Of a DNA stretch of 64,000 nucleotides, positions 49,101 through 57,148 are shown piece by piece (position 1 is the first letter of the stretch; every line of letters starts with the position of its first letter). The position numbers and the translations under genes are program-made. The DNA lies in assembly GCA_004794655.1 (NCBI GenBank), contig SMMW01000567.1, positions 62,001 to 126,000 on the forward strand. Reading direction: 5' to 3'. The notes under the pieces were generated by a model that was given only the letters and a program-made list of their open reading frames with translations, was not told where the DNA came from and searched no databases. Source of the DNA: Marisa cornuarietis. Lineage: Eukaryota > Mollusca > Gastropoda > Architaenioglossa > Ampullariidae.

Positions 49101-51556
49101 TTATAAAAGCTATTTGACTGAATTAGTTACATATTTGAAAGATTAGACTGATTTGAAAGCTATAAATCAGAGACATGGCTAAATTTTTCTGATTTACACG
49201 AAGAAGTGCTGATAGAGATGGTTCAAGAAAAAATTGGGTATAAATTTTATGCATGTGAAGCAAGTAAGCTAATTTTTAGGTTTCACAGAAAAAGTGTGAA
49301 CGTAAAATTCTTGTAATAGACTTGGTTTAGTTTTCGTGCTATTACTTCAGGAGCCAGTTGCACAACACATGAATTTTAAACAAGTTAAGGCCTTTTTGCA
49401 TGGTTAAAACAGTTTTAAACAGAATGTTTCTAAACACAGTGCACAACACAGTTTTAGAATTTTTCTAAATCATTTTAAATAACATAAAAACTGTGTAAAC
49501 CCTGCTTTTACTCTTATCAGCACGAGATGACTTGGCCACCCTGTATATGGTAGAGATTCTCACAAAAAAATACCATCATAATGTACACAAGTAGAATGGC
49601 TTATAATTTGCAAGATTTAATATTTGTTGGAATAAAAGTCACTGAAAGAATTTGTTTTCAATTTCATCATAGGATTTTTTGCTTGTTAACACCTCTACCA
49701 CTAATTCCTCCCAAAACTGGACAATCATTTCTGTTAAAACTGATTAAGTGTCAATCAGCTCCGAATTTGGAAGAGAAATCCACTTTAAAAGTACTGCTGA
49801 AATGATCATGCAACATAGCTTAATGACTTAAAAGCAATTTTTGAAAAAACATTTTTAAATTGTTTCTTTAGAACAGTGGAAAGTTTTAGAATGTTGTGCA
49901 GCTGGCCCCCATAAATGTAAATTTTGACTTTTTATTCATTTCAATTTTTGATTTCTTGTGCCACCACTGTCAACTTTAAGGAGACCACAAGAAAACCACT
50001 TTAGCAAAAGCTAATACGAATGGCACAAAAGTGCTCAAACATCCCACAAAAGTAGTAAAACAGTCAGTTTTTAACTGGAGTACAGATAGCGAAGGTGAAG
50101 CCCCCGTCAGGACTGCAGCGGAGCAGGCCTGTACAGGTTTGCTTTATTCACACACAAAGTTGTTGAGATTCTTTAATATAAACAAGTTTCTGGTTGCTAG
50201 ATTTGTTTTTTGATTCTCACTGCTCTTATACAAACTTTTTCTTTCTGTGCTGAGCTAAGTTAACTGACACCACCTAAAGTGGGGGGGAAACCGAAACTAT
50301 GACTTTTGATTCTGTGTGCGTGAGTGAGAAACCTGTTTACACTTGGGAAGTTACTGAAAAATTTTATATAAATTATTTTTATTTTGTTGATTTGAATTCA
50401 CTTGAACACTTATTCACTGTATTCATTATGCATAGAATACTTAAAGTCAGTTATTGGCATTTTACTATTAAAATCTCACTCTACTGGTCAACCCTCCAGC
50501 TCCAGCTGCTAGTTGCACATTTATTTAAAATTATTACTCTGACCAACATTCTGCACTTACTGAATGATTTTTTTAAAGCTTATTGCTAGTTTGCTTAAAA
50601 TCATCCAATGCTTGTGGAAGTTTTGAATTTCACATTTACTGGAAAATTTAAATGATTATTCCGTAGATTGAGCATAATTTGTTAAACAAATATAGGACAC
50701 AGCAGAGCAAGTTTCACAGTGTGCAAATTTTGTGATACTATACAGTCATGTTTTTGAAAAGATATTTTGTAAGAGCTCCAAAGGTGTATTTCTGAATGAA
50801 CTGGTGGGTCTGATGGCCATATTTTGTTTCCTTAAACTGTAGTTTGACAGAATACATTGTCAGTGCCTGTCATATGTTGATCTACTGTTGAAGTTATTGT
50901 AATCATTGGGGGATTTAGCAAGAGTACTGCCACAGCAGATAAGCTTATGTAACTTTTTGCAGATTCTGGAGAAAGCAAGCCCAAGAAACCCAAAACTAAG
51001 CGAGGCAAGAACAGCGATTCTGATGGTTCAGAAGATTTCTTGCCCAAAAAGAAAAAGGCTCCAGCAAAGGTACTTAGACACTTATAAATAATAATAATAA
51101 TAATAAAATAGAAAGAGCGATTATTTGGGGGAGGGTTTTTTTTTCTCCTTTCTATGGTTTTGGTTGTAGGTTTTTATTGACGTTATTATCAGTCCATCTA
51201 TGAATGTTTCTTCACTTACCAGTCATATGTTGCCTTTCTTCTTCAGTGGGGGACAAGATTATTAAAGTAGTTTGGCAACAGTCATTGTGCTCATTCAGAG
51301 AATTGTAATTTATAACGCTCGTTTTTTAGTTTAAATCTAAACTGTGTGTGATGGGTCTTGCATTTGTGTGTGTGTATATGTACATTTGTTTACTTTTCAG
51401 AAAAAACCAAAAGACTCCGAAGGTGAAGATGATTTTGGTGGGTGTGGCGACATGGACTTTTCAGCAATGCCTCGGCGTGGTGCAACTACTGGACGTGCTA
51501 AGGCTCCAGTCAAATATAATTTTGGTGACTCTGATGATGATTTTGATGACTTTTAA
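16157..51556 (+). CDS. TOP2: DNA topoisomerase II (complete, 32 coding exons, 1,732 aa)
   Basis: ATP-dependent nuclear enzyme that passes one DNA duplex through a double-strand break in another; it relieves torsion and separates chromosomes. Thirty-two coding exons join in phase with AG acceptors and GT donors, 5,199 nt including TAA. Order: GHKL ATPase (E127 in FDE, N131; GRNGYGAK), transducer with switch lysine K418 in [13 protein letters not shown] (E501 in LTEGDSAK; D581, D583, D585 in TDQDQDGSH), winged helix with catalytic Tyr846 in SPRYIFTM, then a long charged C-terminus. The start at 16157 has A at -3 and G at +4. The first exon ends in LKWV and exon 2 opens TLFD, matching the WVTLFD of vertebrate TOP2B. 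Human TOP2B is about 1,626 aa, so the C-terminal tail is longer here. Exon coordinates are in the following entries. Confidence 0.96.
16283..16312. promoter_or_regulatory. E-box and inverted CCAAT box in TOP2 intron 1
   Basis: CACGTG at 16283-16288 and ATTGG at 16308-16312, about 110 bp upstream of the possible alternative first exon. Seen directly as motifs; regulatory function is inferred. Confidence 0.35.
16419..16442 (+). CDS. TOP2: Possible alternative first exon of TOP2
   Basis: An ATG in good context (G at -3, G at +4) opens MALNKPLK and reaches a GTAAAT donor after exactly 24 nt, in phase 0. It could therefore splice to exon 2 (18037) in frame, replacing the 12-residue N-terminus. 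Upstream lie an inverted CCAAT box (16308-16312) and a CACGTG E-box (16283-16288). No transcript evidence is available; chance is possible for so short a frame. Confidence 0.3.
17340..17440. mobile_element. Possible LINE 3' tail fragment
   Basis: AATAATA repeats, then GAATTTGTACATCGCCATAT and AGGCTCATGGCGCTTTACA. A similar tail (CTCAAAGTGCTTTACAAAA) lies at about 54.85-54.91 kb. Such segments commonly end CR1/L2/RTE-like elements. Weak support. Confidence 0.3.
18037..24291 (+). CDS. TOP2: TOP2 exons 2-10: ATPase and transducer
   Basis: Exons: 18037-18294, 18623-18716, 19164-19227, 19375-19520, 22140-22237, 22519-22731, 22901-23074, 23696-23797, 24154-24291 (residues 13-441). The region carries [20 protein letters not shown], then the Bergerat-fold residues: E127 and N131 in KIFDEIIVNAADN, the [11 protein letters not shown] loop, and the glycine-rich GGRNGYGAK. 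The transducer ends with K418, which contacts the ATP gamma-phosphate in this family. Intron 5 (19521-22139) is large because of a transposon. Confidence 0.95.
18880..19075 (+). repeat. Dispersed repeat related to the intron 5 transposon
   Basis: The sequence GTGGTATGGTCACGGTGGGA ... TATAGCCAGG ... GTCAAAATGACT ... GCTCACATCAGTTGATTGTG recurs, split by an insertion, at 20.55-20.66 and 21.52-21.64 kb. It is probably a fragment of the same pogo/Tigger-like family. Confidence 0.6.
20147..21852. mobile_element. pogo/Tigger-like DNA transposon remnant in TOP2 intron 5
   Basis: Flanked by TA on both sides (20145-20146, 21853-21854). Left end CAGTAAATCCTCCATATTAA and right end, inverted, CAGTAAAACTTCTGTATTAA match over most of their length. 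A TA target and CAGTAAAxCCTCT-type ends are typical of the pogo/Tigger branch of Tc1/mariner. It has no transposase frame. About 860 bp (20663-21521) is a later insertion into it. Confidence 0.7.
20663..21521. mobile_element. Insertion of unknown type inside the Tigger-like element
   Basis: Comparison with the uninterrupted repeat at 18.88-19.08 kb shows that this 859 bp block splits the sequence. TCATAGCC precedes it and ATATAGCC follows it, an imperfect short target duplication. It is GC-richer and has no clear terminal inverted repeats or coding frame. I cannot assign a class. Confidence 0.5.
24654..25582 (+). CDS. TOP2: TOP2 exons 11-12: TOPRIM domain
   Basis: Exons 24654-24950 and 25346-25582 (residues 442-619). 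They hold the Mg-binding acidic triad: E501 in [14 protein letters not shown], and D581/D583/D585 in [29 protein letters not shown] is also conserved. Both exon boundaries are phase 0. Confidence 0.96.
25748..28075 (+). CDS. TOP2: TOP2 exons 13-15
   Basis: Exons 25748-25853, 26344-26546, 27836-28075. They continue from TOPRIM ([27 protein letters not shown]) through [20 protein letters not shown] to the start of the breakage-reunion core ([26 protein letters not shown]). The exon 13 donor is AAAG|GTCTTT, weaker than its neighbours, but the KG/LGTS join is fixed by conservation. Confidence 0.93.
28219..28695 (+). mobile_element. LINE reverse transcriptase fragment in TOP2 intron 15
   Basis: Broken plus-strand frames read [20 protein letters not shown] and NLSFLSKVI, then [20 protein letters not shown] and [13 protein letters not shown]. 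These correspond to the NYRPVSNLxFLSKxIE, QSAYRxxHSTETAL and DILxALDxGxVSL blocks of CR1/L2-type reverse transcriptases. Several stops and frameshifts are present, so it is a dead N-terminal RT fragment. Confidence 0.65.
28700..28746 (+). mobile_element. SINE, 5' part (split by a hAT copy)
   Basis: GTCTGGTGGCGCAATGGTTA ACACC then ATCACCAATACAG. This is the tRNA-like head of the SINE seen intact at 57753-57958 (there GGTGACGCAACGGTTAGCAC C). The remainder resumes at 31124 after the transposon. Confidence 0.75.
28747..31123 (+). mobile_element. hAT transposon copy 1 (ZNF862-like transposase remnant), intron 15
   Basis: Begins CAGAGGTAATACTAGG and ends, inverted, CAGAGGTAATTCTGGG. On the plus strand it carries a degraded transposase: [12 protein letters not shown], a GT-AG intron-like gap, then [51 protein letters not shown], and at the end [12 protein letters not shown]. 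The last matches the hAT C-terminal dimerisation signature (xTAxCERxFS). The protein resembles the animal ZNF862-type family. Stops and deletions make it inactive. A flank pair CAGTGA/CAATGA may be the decayed target duplication. It interrupts a SINE. Confidence 0.8.
31124..31290 (+). mobile_element. SINE, 3' part (resumes after the hAT copy)
   Basis: GAGGCTCGCTGTTCTTTCTC TGCATGTGGCATCTGTTTAC and CTGCTGGCTTGGTGTTAAAC align with the body and tail of the SINE at 57.75 kb (TCTGAATGTGGCATCTGTCT ACAGGGCTGGCTGCTTTGCC). The two halves flank the hAT element. Confidence 0.75.
32030..32430 (+). repeat. Diverged repeat related to the Tigger-like element
   Basis: AAGCCTTTGTCATCCTTTTT and AAATGTATTCTCAGACATTT correspond to AAGCCTTTGTTGTCATTTTT and AAATGTATTTACAGACTTTC at about 20.37-20.43 kb. 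Borders are uncertain. Confidence 0.4.
33034..34486 (+). CDS. TOP2: TOP2 exons 16-19: winged helix with catalytic tyrosine, tower
   Basis: Exons 33034-33182, 33484-33715, 34027-34226, 34351-34486. Exon 16 contains [20 protein letters not shown], with Arg845-Tyr846 forming the transient 5'-phosphotyrosine link to DNA. Exon 17 holds [20 protein letters not shown], including the isoleucine-rich stretch that inserts in DNA in this family. Exons 18-19 encode the tower and the [12 protein letters not shown] block. Confidence 0.95.
35094..37738 (+). CDS. TOP2: TOP2 exons 20-22: coiled-coil C-gate region
   Basis: Exons 35094-35289, 36465-36562, 37589-37738. They carry [34 protein letters not shown] and [20 protein letters not shown]. 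The acidic insert [15 protein letters not shown] lies before FNYIL, as in TOP2B. The exon 22 donor reads AAG|GTTCTT, an unusual donor; DAK is where the vertebrate proteins also continue into the next coiled coil. Confidence 0.93.
35330..35645 (-). mobile_element. Repeat with P2X7-domain-like peptide, copy 1 (TOP2 intron 20)
   Basis: On the minus strand it encodes [21 protein letters not shown], resembling the GIQPYxFEP start found in P2X7 intracellular-domain-like proteins that invertebrate genomes carry in many copies. An inverted, diverged copy lies at 42355-42665. Shared non-coding text includes GAGAATGCTGATGTTTGAAG and TTTTGGGAATTATT. Confidence 0.5.
37975..39055. other. GC-richer block of unknown origin in TOP2 intron 22
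   Basis: About 1.1 kb whose composition differs from the surrounding intron, ending where the LINE 3' tail starts. It shows no coding frame I recognise. It may be an inserted element or the target into which the LINE inserted. Confidence 0.3.
39060..39999 (-). mobile_element. LINE 3' end (CR1/L2-like) in TOP2 intron 22
   Basis: Minus-strand frames read [20 protein letters not shown] and [20 protein letters not shown], then, further on, [35 protein letters not shown] and an [15 protein letters not shown] end. These are the thumb and C-terminal blocks of CR1/L2-type reverse transcriptases. A (ATT)6-type tail at 39060-39077 marks the 3' end. It is 5'-truncated with frame breaks, and better preserved than the relative at 12.6-13.3 kb. 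Confidence 0.75.
40195..40240. repeat. Perfect 15-bp inverted repeat (hairpin) in TOP2 intron 22
   Basis: GCCTGATCTTTCCAA (40195-40209) and TTGGAAAGATCAGGC (40226-40240) are exact reverse complements separated by a 16-base AT-rich loop. The stem can extend about four more positions with one mismatch. Function is unknown. Confidence 0.85.
41126..51556 (+). CDS. TOP2: TOP2 exons 23-32: end of C-gate and charged C-terminal domain
   Basis: Exons 41126-41209, 41466-41666, 42024-42225, 44458-44616, 45362-45650, 48622-48800, 48965-49063, 49981-50136, 50963-51069, 51401-51556 (TAA). Exon 23 has [15 protein letters not shown]; exon 24 [12 protein letters not shown]; exon 26 [13 protein letters not shown], a conserved C-terminal motif. 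The rest is low-complexity Lys/Ser/Asp sequence with candidate nuclear localisation signals (KKRN, KRQKK, PKKKKKAP-like), an Asp run of nine in exon 27, a Gly/Ala/Arg stretch in exon 25, and a final DSDDDFDDF. Tail exons are supported by phase and composition more than by strict homology. Confidence 0.88.
42355..42665 (+). mobile_element. Repeat with P2X7-domain-like peptide, copy 2 (TOP2 intron 25)
   Basis: Encodes [20 protein letters not shown] on the plus strand. It is the inverted relative of the copy at 35330-35645. No terminal repeats were identified, so the borders come from the pairwise similarity. Confidence 0.5.
44764..45002. mobile_element. TTAA-flanked MITE, copy B (piggyBac-like), TOP2 intron 26
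   Basis: A 239 bp element bounded by TTAA (44760-44763 and 45003-45006). Left end CTCTCTTGGTTTGA; right end inverted CCCTCTTGGTTCGA. The interior is nearly identical to copy A at 11529-11768. Confidence 0.8.
45719..48060 (+). mobile_element. hAT transposon copy 2 (ZNF862-like transposase remnant), intron 27
   Basis: Begins CAGAGGTAATTCTAGG and ends, inverted, CAGAGGTAACTCTAGG. It is collinear with copy 1 at 28747-31123 (same [32 protein letters not shown] and [14 protein letters not shown] segments). It lacks the C-terminal CERxFS segment that copy 1 keeps and has its own extra segment near 46.08-46.33 kb. No clear target duplication is visible (TTAGTATT against GTATGGAT). Confidence 0.75.
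49350..49909. mobile_element. Non-autonomous transposon in TOP2 intron 29 (Harbinger-like, tentative)
   Basis: Left end GGAGCCAGTTGCACAAC and right end, inverted, GGGGCCAGCTGCACAAC form a 17-bp terminal inverted repeat with two mismatches. GGGGCCAGTTxCACAA ends are known from PIF/Harbinger-type elements. The AT-rich interior of about 530 bp encodes nothing. I cannot define a target duplication. Confidence 0.55.
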
Positions 51557-53534
51557 AGACTATTTTGTTTCAGCAATGTGACCAATCTTACATGACTTTG
51601 TAAGTAATGTGATGTATGTGATTTGTTATTCCAGTTTGCCTTATAACACTGATCTAGGTTTTTTTTTTCTTGTTAAATGACTTGATCAGAACATCTGTAT
51701 GGTTGTGGTTACCATAGACACATTTTCCAAACATCAGTATTGACATCAGAATTTAAGGTGTTAACTGTGGAAGTTTATCGTCAAATATAAAAATGGATGA
51801 CAAGTATAATAGAAAGCATTCTGATTGAAAGAGTTGAAGATTATCTGCTGTACTTATAAAAATGGTACAAACTCTGAAGTTACAATGCTGGAATGATGTT
51901 GATTTATGGAAAATAAGCCTGGCACTGTTATCAGCAAATGCTTTTCAGAATGGAGTACTCAAATAATATTTAGTCGACTGCTGTAGCTTTCAGTTCCTTT
52001 TACAAGTTACACTGAGCTATCTATAGTTGGCATCTCACATGCATTAATAAGGTGACATGCATTATGAGAATGAAGATTGTTTGATTGGCTGTTGTGGTAG
52101 GTTGGTAGATTGAATGTCGCATACATATGATTTGATGGCTCGAAACTTCAACTGAACTTTTTCAGTAGTGTTGAAATATCTTTAACATTGTTCTTGTATC
52201 TCAGCTCACTGTTCACTGTGACTTTTACAGTCATACACAGTGTATTGTACAATCTATGTTTTAGTCTCTACAGATTACTTTTATTCATTTCCATTTTATT
52301 TTAACTTTCAGTGTTCTTATTTGTACTTAGATATAAAACTATTTTAAGAGTTAGATTGGTTTACTTGGTGGTCATATATTTTCAACTTTACACTGCAAAT
52401 CATTCATATTTACAACTATTTTCACCCCAAACACTTATTTCACACTAATTTGACTTTTTTTTTAATGGCATAAAGGCAAGGAAAGTATATAAGCACACTT
52501 TAGTTTAACTGACCTGGAACTTCCTTTTTTTTTGTGTGTGTGTCACAGAAACTGATAAACTTTGAAACCATTGATGAGGCAGAATTTTCCTGTCGTGTTT
52601 AGTTTCATTTCTGTTGCATCTGACAGCTTTTGTAGGGAATTGGGCATGTTTTGTTTTGCAGTCTTCAAAAAAAGGTGCCCATAAAACATATCACACAGCA
52701 CTACTTCTGATGCACAAAGACTGGTACATTCGTTTTCATATAGTCTTACCTTTTGTCTTTTTTCCTTCCTCTTTAGCCTTTTGAGTTCAAGACTTTATTG
52801 AACAAAAGCACTTTATTGAAATTGTCCTGCTTATATGTATATCTAAGAACATTATCTTGTCTTTAGATTAGTATGTTACAAACATTTCTCATTTGATCTT
52901 TTTACTTAGATCATTGTAATCACTTCTGACCAGCTTTTATTAGTAACGTTTGTCACTACATCTTAAGTTGTATATATCAGGCACCCCCCACACCTTGCCA
53001 CTTTAGTATGCCTCTTGTGTCATGTTCAAAGCAAAACCTTTTCTTCAAATCACATTTTTGTAAGATAATACATGATTATGCTGATAAAGCTTTTTGCCTG
53101 TAGTGTTTATGTTGGCAACAAACTTGATGGTTGAGAATATTTCTCCTTGTGTGTGTAGTCTATGGCAAAAACTGTTTACTTGCCGACTTGTACTTCCCAC
53201 CCCCACTCATCTCATTCAGCCCAGAGACATTTGAGCACTCATGAACCAGCTGAAAGTTGCACTTTCAGCCAATCAGTCATGCATACAAGCTTGGAAAATG
53301 AACATTGATGAGTGAAAGAGAAATGTGTCCTCAAGGCCAAAACCCTGCATTAAAACATTTTACATTGAATGTGTCATGAGTTTTGTACATCTGAATCAAC
53401 CATCATGTTATTTATCAGATACAGTATACATAAGATCTGCTACTGTTTTGAAATCAAGGTTAAATCATTTCTGTGACAAAACAGTGAGCACTCATGAGCT
53501 TTTAATGGCTTCAAAGCTTCTGCTTGCCCTAACA
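51557..53534 (+). other. TOP2 3' UTR and downstream flank
   Basis: AT-rich, without coding potential I can support. The 3' UTR of topoisomerase II must begin here. I see no canonical AATAAA before the MITE; an ATTAAA stands at about 53350. The poly(A) site is not resolved. Confidence 0.5.
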
Positions 53535-53693
53535 CAGGGTTTCTCAACCTTTTACTTGTGACGCCCCCCCAGACGAATAAAGGTACGTCCGCGCGCCCCC
53601 CTTAGCCACTAATACCTATATGAGATATGAGAAAATGACCGACTTTGCGGCCCCCTTTTCAGCAGCTTGCGCCCCCCAGGTTGAGAACCGCGG
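53535..53693. mobile_element. 159 bp hAT MITE with perfect 8-bp TSD
   Basis: CCCTAACA occurs at 53527-53534 and again at 53694-53701. The element starts CAGGGTTTCTCAACC and ends, inverted, CCGCGGTTCTCAACC, the CAGxGGTTCTCAACC ends typical of hAT-Charlie-type elements. The interior has C-rich blocks (GACGCCCCCCC, GCGCCCCCC). It contains an AATAAA at about 53575. Confidence 0.85.
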
Positions 53694-53701
53694 CCCTAAC
53701 A

Positions 53702-54309
53702 CCATTCTGGTAATCAAGTACAGTTCACATCTCATCTGCTTTAACTTCGTAGTCTTACAGCATACACCCTTCTATACTTTTATTGCCATCATCATTAGTC
53801 TTACCATTGGAGTCACAAACATCTAACATGCACAGTGAATATGTGGTTGGCACCTGAATGGTGCCCATGAACAAAAAAAACCCAAAACATTTCTATATGT
53901 CTATAACTGTATGCCGACAACTCTGTGTGTGTGTGTGTGTGTCGACGCACATGCATTAAAGAAAGAGAAGATGGAAGAATTACATTAACACTGAAATGTT
54001 TTCCAGTTCATTTAATGGATAAGCCTATGCAGTATATGATCCAGAACCATAGGCCTGTTTTTTAGCACATAGCAGGAATTCTAATTATCTTTCACTGACC
54101 TATTTGGTACGCTTGCAATACTTAAAAAAACACGTAAGAAGAAATTACAATTCAAAATCAAAGGATTGCCAAGCTCTTATCAAGCAAATTTTAAGAGCAT
54201 AGTACTTCTACTGTCCAGTGTTGTACATACACAAAGAACCAAATTTCAGAAGAATGAGATGGAGAACATAAAACTCAATGAAAAAAAAATGGGCTACGTA
54301 TAAAGGCTG
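53702..54309. other. Intergenic between TOP2 and CCDC103
   Basis: Contains a TG microsatellite (53921-53942). The genes converge here, with 2.75 kb between stop codons. Confidence 0.6.
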
Positions 54310-57148
54310 TTAAGAATTAAAACTGGCCTGTAGATTCAAAAGTTTCCTGTTTAAATGTACTAAACCTTTGTACTCCACAACTTTGACTAGCCTCTGAAAT
54401 AACTGTGAACATGTGTCTTTTTCCTGTGTATTGAGGAAACGTAGTGATAGGTTAAATCGACTTGATCCTCTGAGGCTACTGAGTATATTTATCACTGTCT
54501 CAGAATCTTCTTCAGGAAATAATGTCAATGCAGCTAAAATGTCACCCAAAAGTCCAAAGCTGACTTCAGTCTTGAAGATTTTGGCTAGGTGATCTGCTCC
54601 AGTGAACATGAGATAGGCATAACGCTGTTCCTGTGTTTTATATTGATGTTGCCAGTGACGTGCAAAGTCCTGACCAGATTTGGGGGATTTCATTTCCACC
54701 TACAAAATAAAAAATGTTTCATAACTTTCTGTCCACAATACTTAAATCTTCATAGCAGACAAGCCTGTTACACTTAAGTACTTGCAATGTCTAACAAAAT
54801 ACCTGCTTGGAATTACTCATGATTATGGGTGGCAAGAACGTGATTTTCATAACATCTTTCCATACCATCAAGGAGGGCTCAAAGTGCTTTACAAAAACAA
54901 GATAGAATAATAACTGCTAGGGGCACAGGATTGTGAATTCTGGAACTGAGGAAGTGCAAGTTATTATGAAGTACAATGTAGTTGAAATAGTGCACATTAT
55001 TTGTTATTAAATTAACATTTTTATGAGTAACTTATGTTAATGTGAAAGAGAAAGTCACAAATTTTATTTTTCTCTCACTGATTTGAGCATTAAGGTCATA
55101 TTCAAATATGTTAGTTGTTTTATGCCAAGTCAGCAACTAAGGCTATCTCATGGCAAAAACAATGTACATGACTATTCAAAGGTTGATATAAAGAAATTGT
55201 ACAAGTCTAGAGATTTTCCTTTTCTTAATTTTTATAAAATAACAGTTTTTTAACACATAAGTTCTATTATATCAGGTGAAACATCTGAATGGACTTTACA
55301 TATGCCAGGATTGATTTGGAAGAGTGTTTGGCAAAAAGGTCAGCAAGAGTCTGTGCTGTAAAATAGTTTTGACGAATTGTAGCTAGTTTTGAACAGATGA
55401 GCAAATGTTCTATGGTTAAGGGGTCTTTACACCAAGGACAAAGTGGGGGGTTTTCTCCTGCAAGCAAAAATCGGTGAGTGATAAATGAGTGTTTTAGTCT
55501 ATTTATAACCACTTTTTTGCGTCGGTTTAGAAATTCTTGTGTTATACAGTCTGCTAGTTTTGGAAAAATAGCGTGAAGTTTGTTGTGCGTCATGGAGTCC
55601 CAATGAAGCTGCCAAAGTTGTGAGATGTACATTTTAACAGAAGCGTAACAATCTAAGGCAAATGTATGGACCACAAGTGGTTGCTGAAGGGCCTTTTTTG
55701 CTGCCTCATCAGCTTTAGTGTTTCCTGGAATATTTGCATGGCCAGGAACCCAAATAAAGAAAATGTCAAAATTGTTATTTTGTAGTAATGATAAAAGCTC
55801 AAAGAGTTGAACCAGTAGTGGGTGATCTAAACGTTGAGAGTGAAGTGCAAGTAGGGATGACAAAGAGTCTGAAATAACTAAGACGTTTTTCTCTTTAGAT
55901 GTATGGATATACTGCAGTGCAAGTAGAAGGGCTTTTAACTCTGCAGAAAAAATGGAGCTATGACCTTCCAAGCGAGCTGTCAGCGGTGGTGTGGAAATGT
56001 CCATCGGCACTGCTGCAGCTGCTACAGTTTCTTTTTCAGTATTTTTGGATCCACATTCAAATATGTGTATGTTGGTAGTACAGACTTCTAAAATCTTTCA
56101 ACGGGGTAAAAAGTGAGTAAATATGCTTATACAGAAATGTGTATAAATCTGCTGTGCTTGGAAACTGCAGGTCACGTTCTTTTCAATCAATCAAGCAACA
56201 ACAAAAGACTAAGAAATCTGATTTTCAAATCACCTGGAATGTCAGTTACCAAAAACTGCATTTTCTGAATTTGGATATATGGTGAAGCAACTGAGATTAG
56301 GCATACTTTTTTCTGCTCACCTGTACAGCTGCAGGTGGTGTTTTGTTTGAATTCTGTGGGTAATTCTTGTTCTGAATGGCAGGATTCCATATCTGGTTGG
56401 CACTAATCATTCTTTCAATGTCGTCTCCCTTTTCTAGAGGCTTGAGGTGACAGGCAGCCACAAGATCTCTTAAAAAATGCATAACGAAGGCAAAGAAATC
56501 TGAGGCATTTTGTTTCGCTTACAGAGCACTGCATTCCAACTTAGTAAACGCACACTTCCAGACTGAAATACATGTTGCAGCAATCCTTGTCACAATCCTT
56601 TCTATTCACAAGATGTATTTTCACACCAGTGCTATTTCAGTGTAATTGGATCAGGTAGAAGAGGCTTGCATTGACTTGATAAATTTTAATGTTGATAATG
56701 GGTGTGCTGTAACATCTCTGCTTGTAAGCAAACTTTAAACACAGATACATGATACTTTCGGAAGATAGGTTTTTCACTAAGAACATACTCTACCAGTACA
56801 CAAGCATAAGTTAATATCTCTTTCCAAGCAAGGAAACTACAAGTAATAAAAAATGTTTAAAAAGAGTTCTGAAGAAAATGAATTGTTTTGTTAAGTCCTT
56901 GAATTAAAGACAAACATAAAAGCACTATTTAAAGAAAACTGGTGTATATTAACATGGAAAAAAACGCCATACTTAAACTCTTGATATGTAGCAACCTTCT
57001 GTGTTGTAACAGCCCGGATCTTTGCGTCATTTTCTCGCCAATATTTTTCATCCTGTTCGACAGCTTTCTCCAGCTCTTTCTGTAGTTTTCCAAAGTCCAG
57101 TGTATTATCGTCGTGGGACACCATCTTATAAATCCAATCGTCTTTCAC
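54310..57148 (-). CDS. CCDC103: Coiled-coil domain-containing protein 103 (3 exons, 237 aa)
   Basis: Cytoplasmic/axonemal factor needed for dynein arm assembly in motile cilia (known for vertebrate CCDC103, a primary ciliary dyskinesia gene). Exons in reading order: 57148-56973, 56468-56321, 54699-54310, with GT-AG borders and phases 2 and 0. The N-terminal part has the coiled coil LQKELEKAVEQDEKYWREND and AKIRAV, then VAACHLKPLEK. Exon 3 encodes the RPAP3_C-type domain: FARHWQHQYKTQEQRYAYL, VSFGLLGDILAALTLF and FNLSLRFLN. The human protein is 242 aa. An alternative start at Met9 (57124) is possible; the vertebrate start would sit nearer that one. Assigned by recognised sequence. Its presence implies motile cilia. 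Confidence 0.9.
55267..56100 (-). mobile_element. LINE fragment with RNase H-like frame in CCDC103 intron 2
   Basis: A minus-strand open frame of about 260 codons reads through an RNase H domain and a zinc-knuckle tail, as in I/Jockey-type non-LTR elements. Three of the four usual acidic positions are visible: Glu in FSAELKALLLAL, Asp in VISDSLSSLLAL and Asp in GNTKADEAAKKA. The fourth, expected in xTDGSK, is replaced: FECGSK has Cys (codon 56055-56053). The end carries PLCPWCKDPLTIEHLLI CS, the CCHC-like element tail. The RT part is absent, so this is a 5'-truncated insertion. Confidence 0.75.

Noticed and set aside
53325..53826. Small genes downstream of TOP2
   Set aside because: The frames overlap a MITE and AT-rich flank and resemble no protein family.
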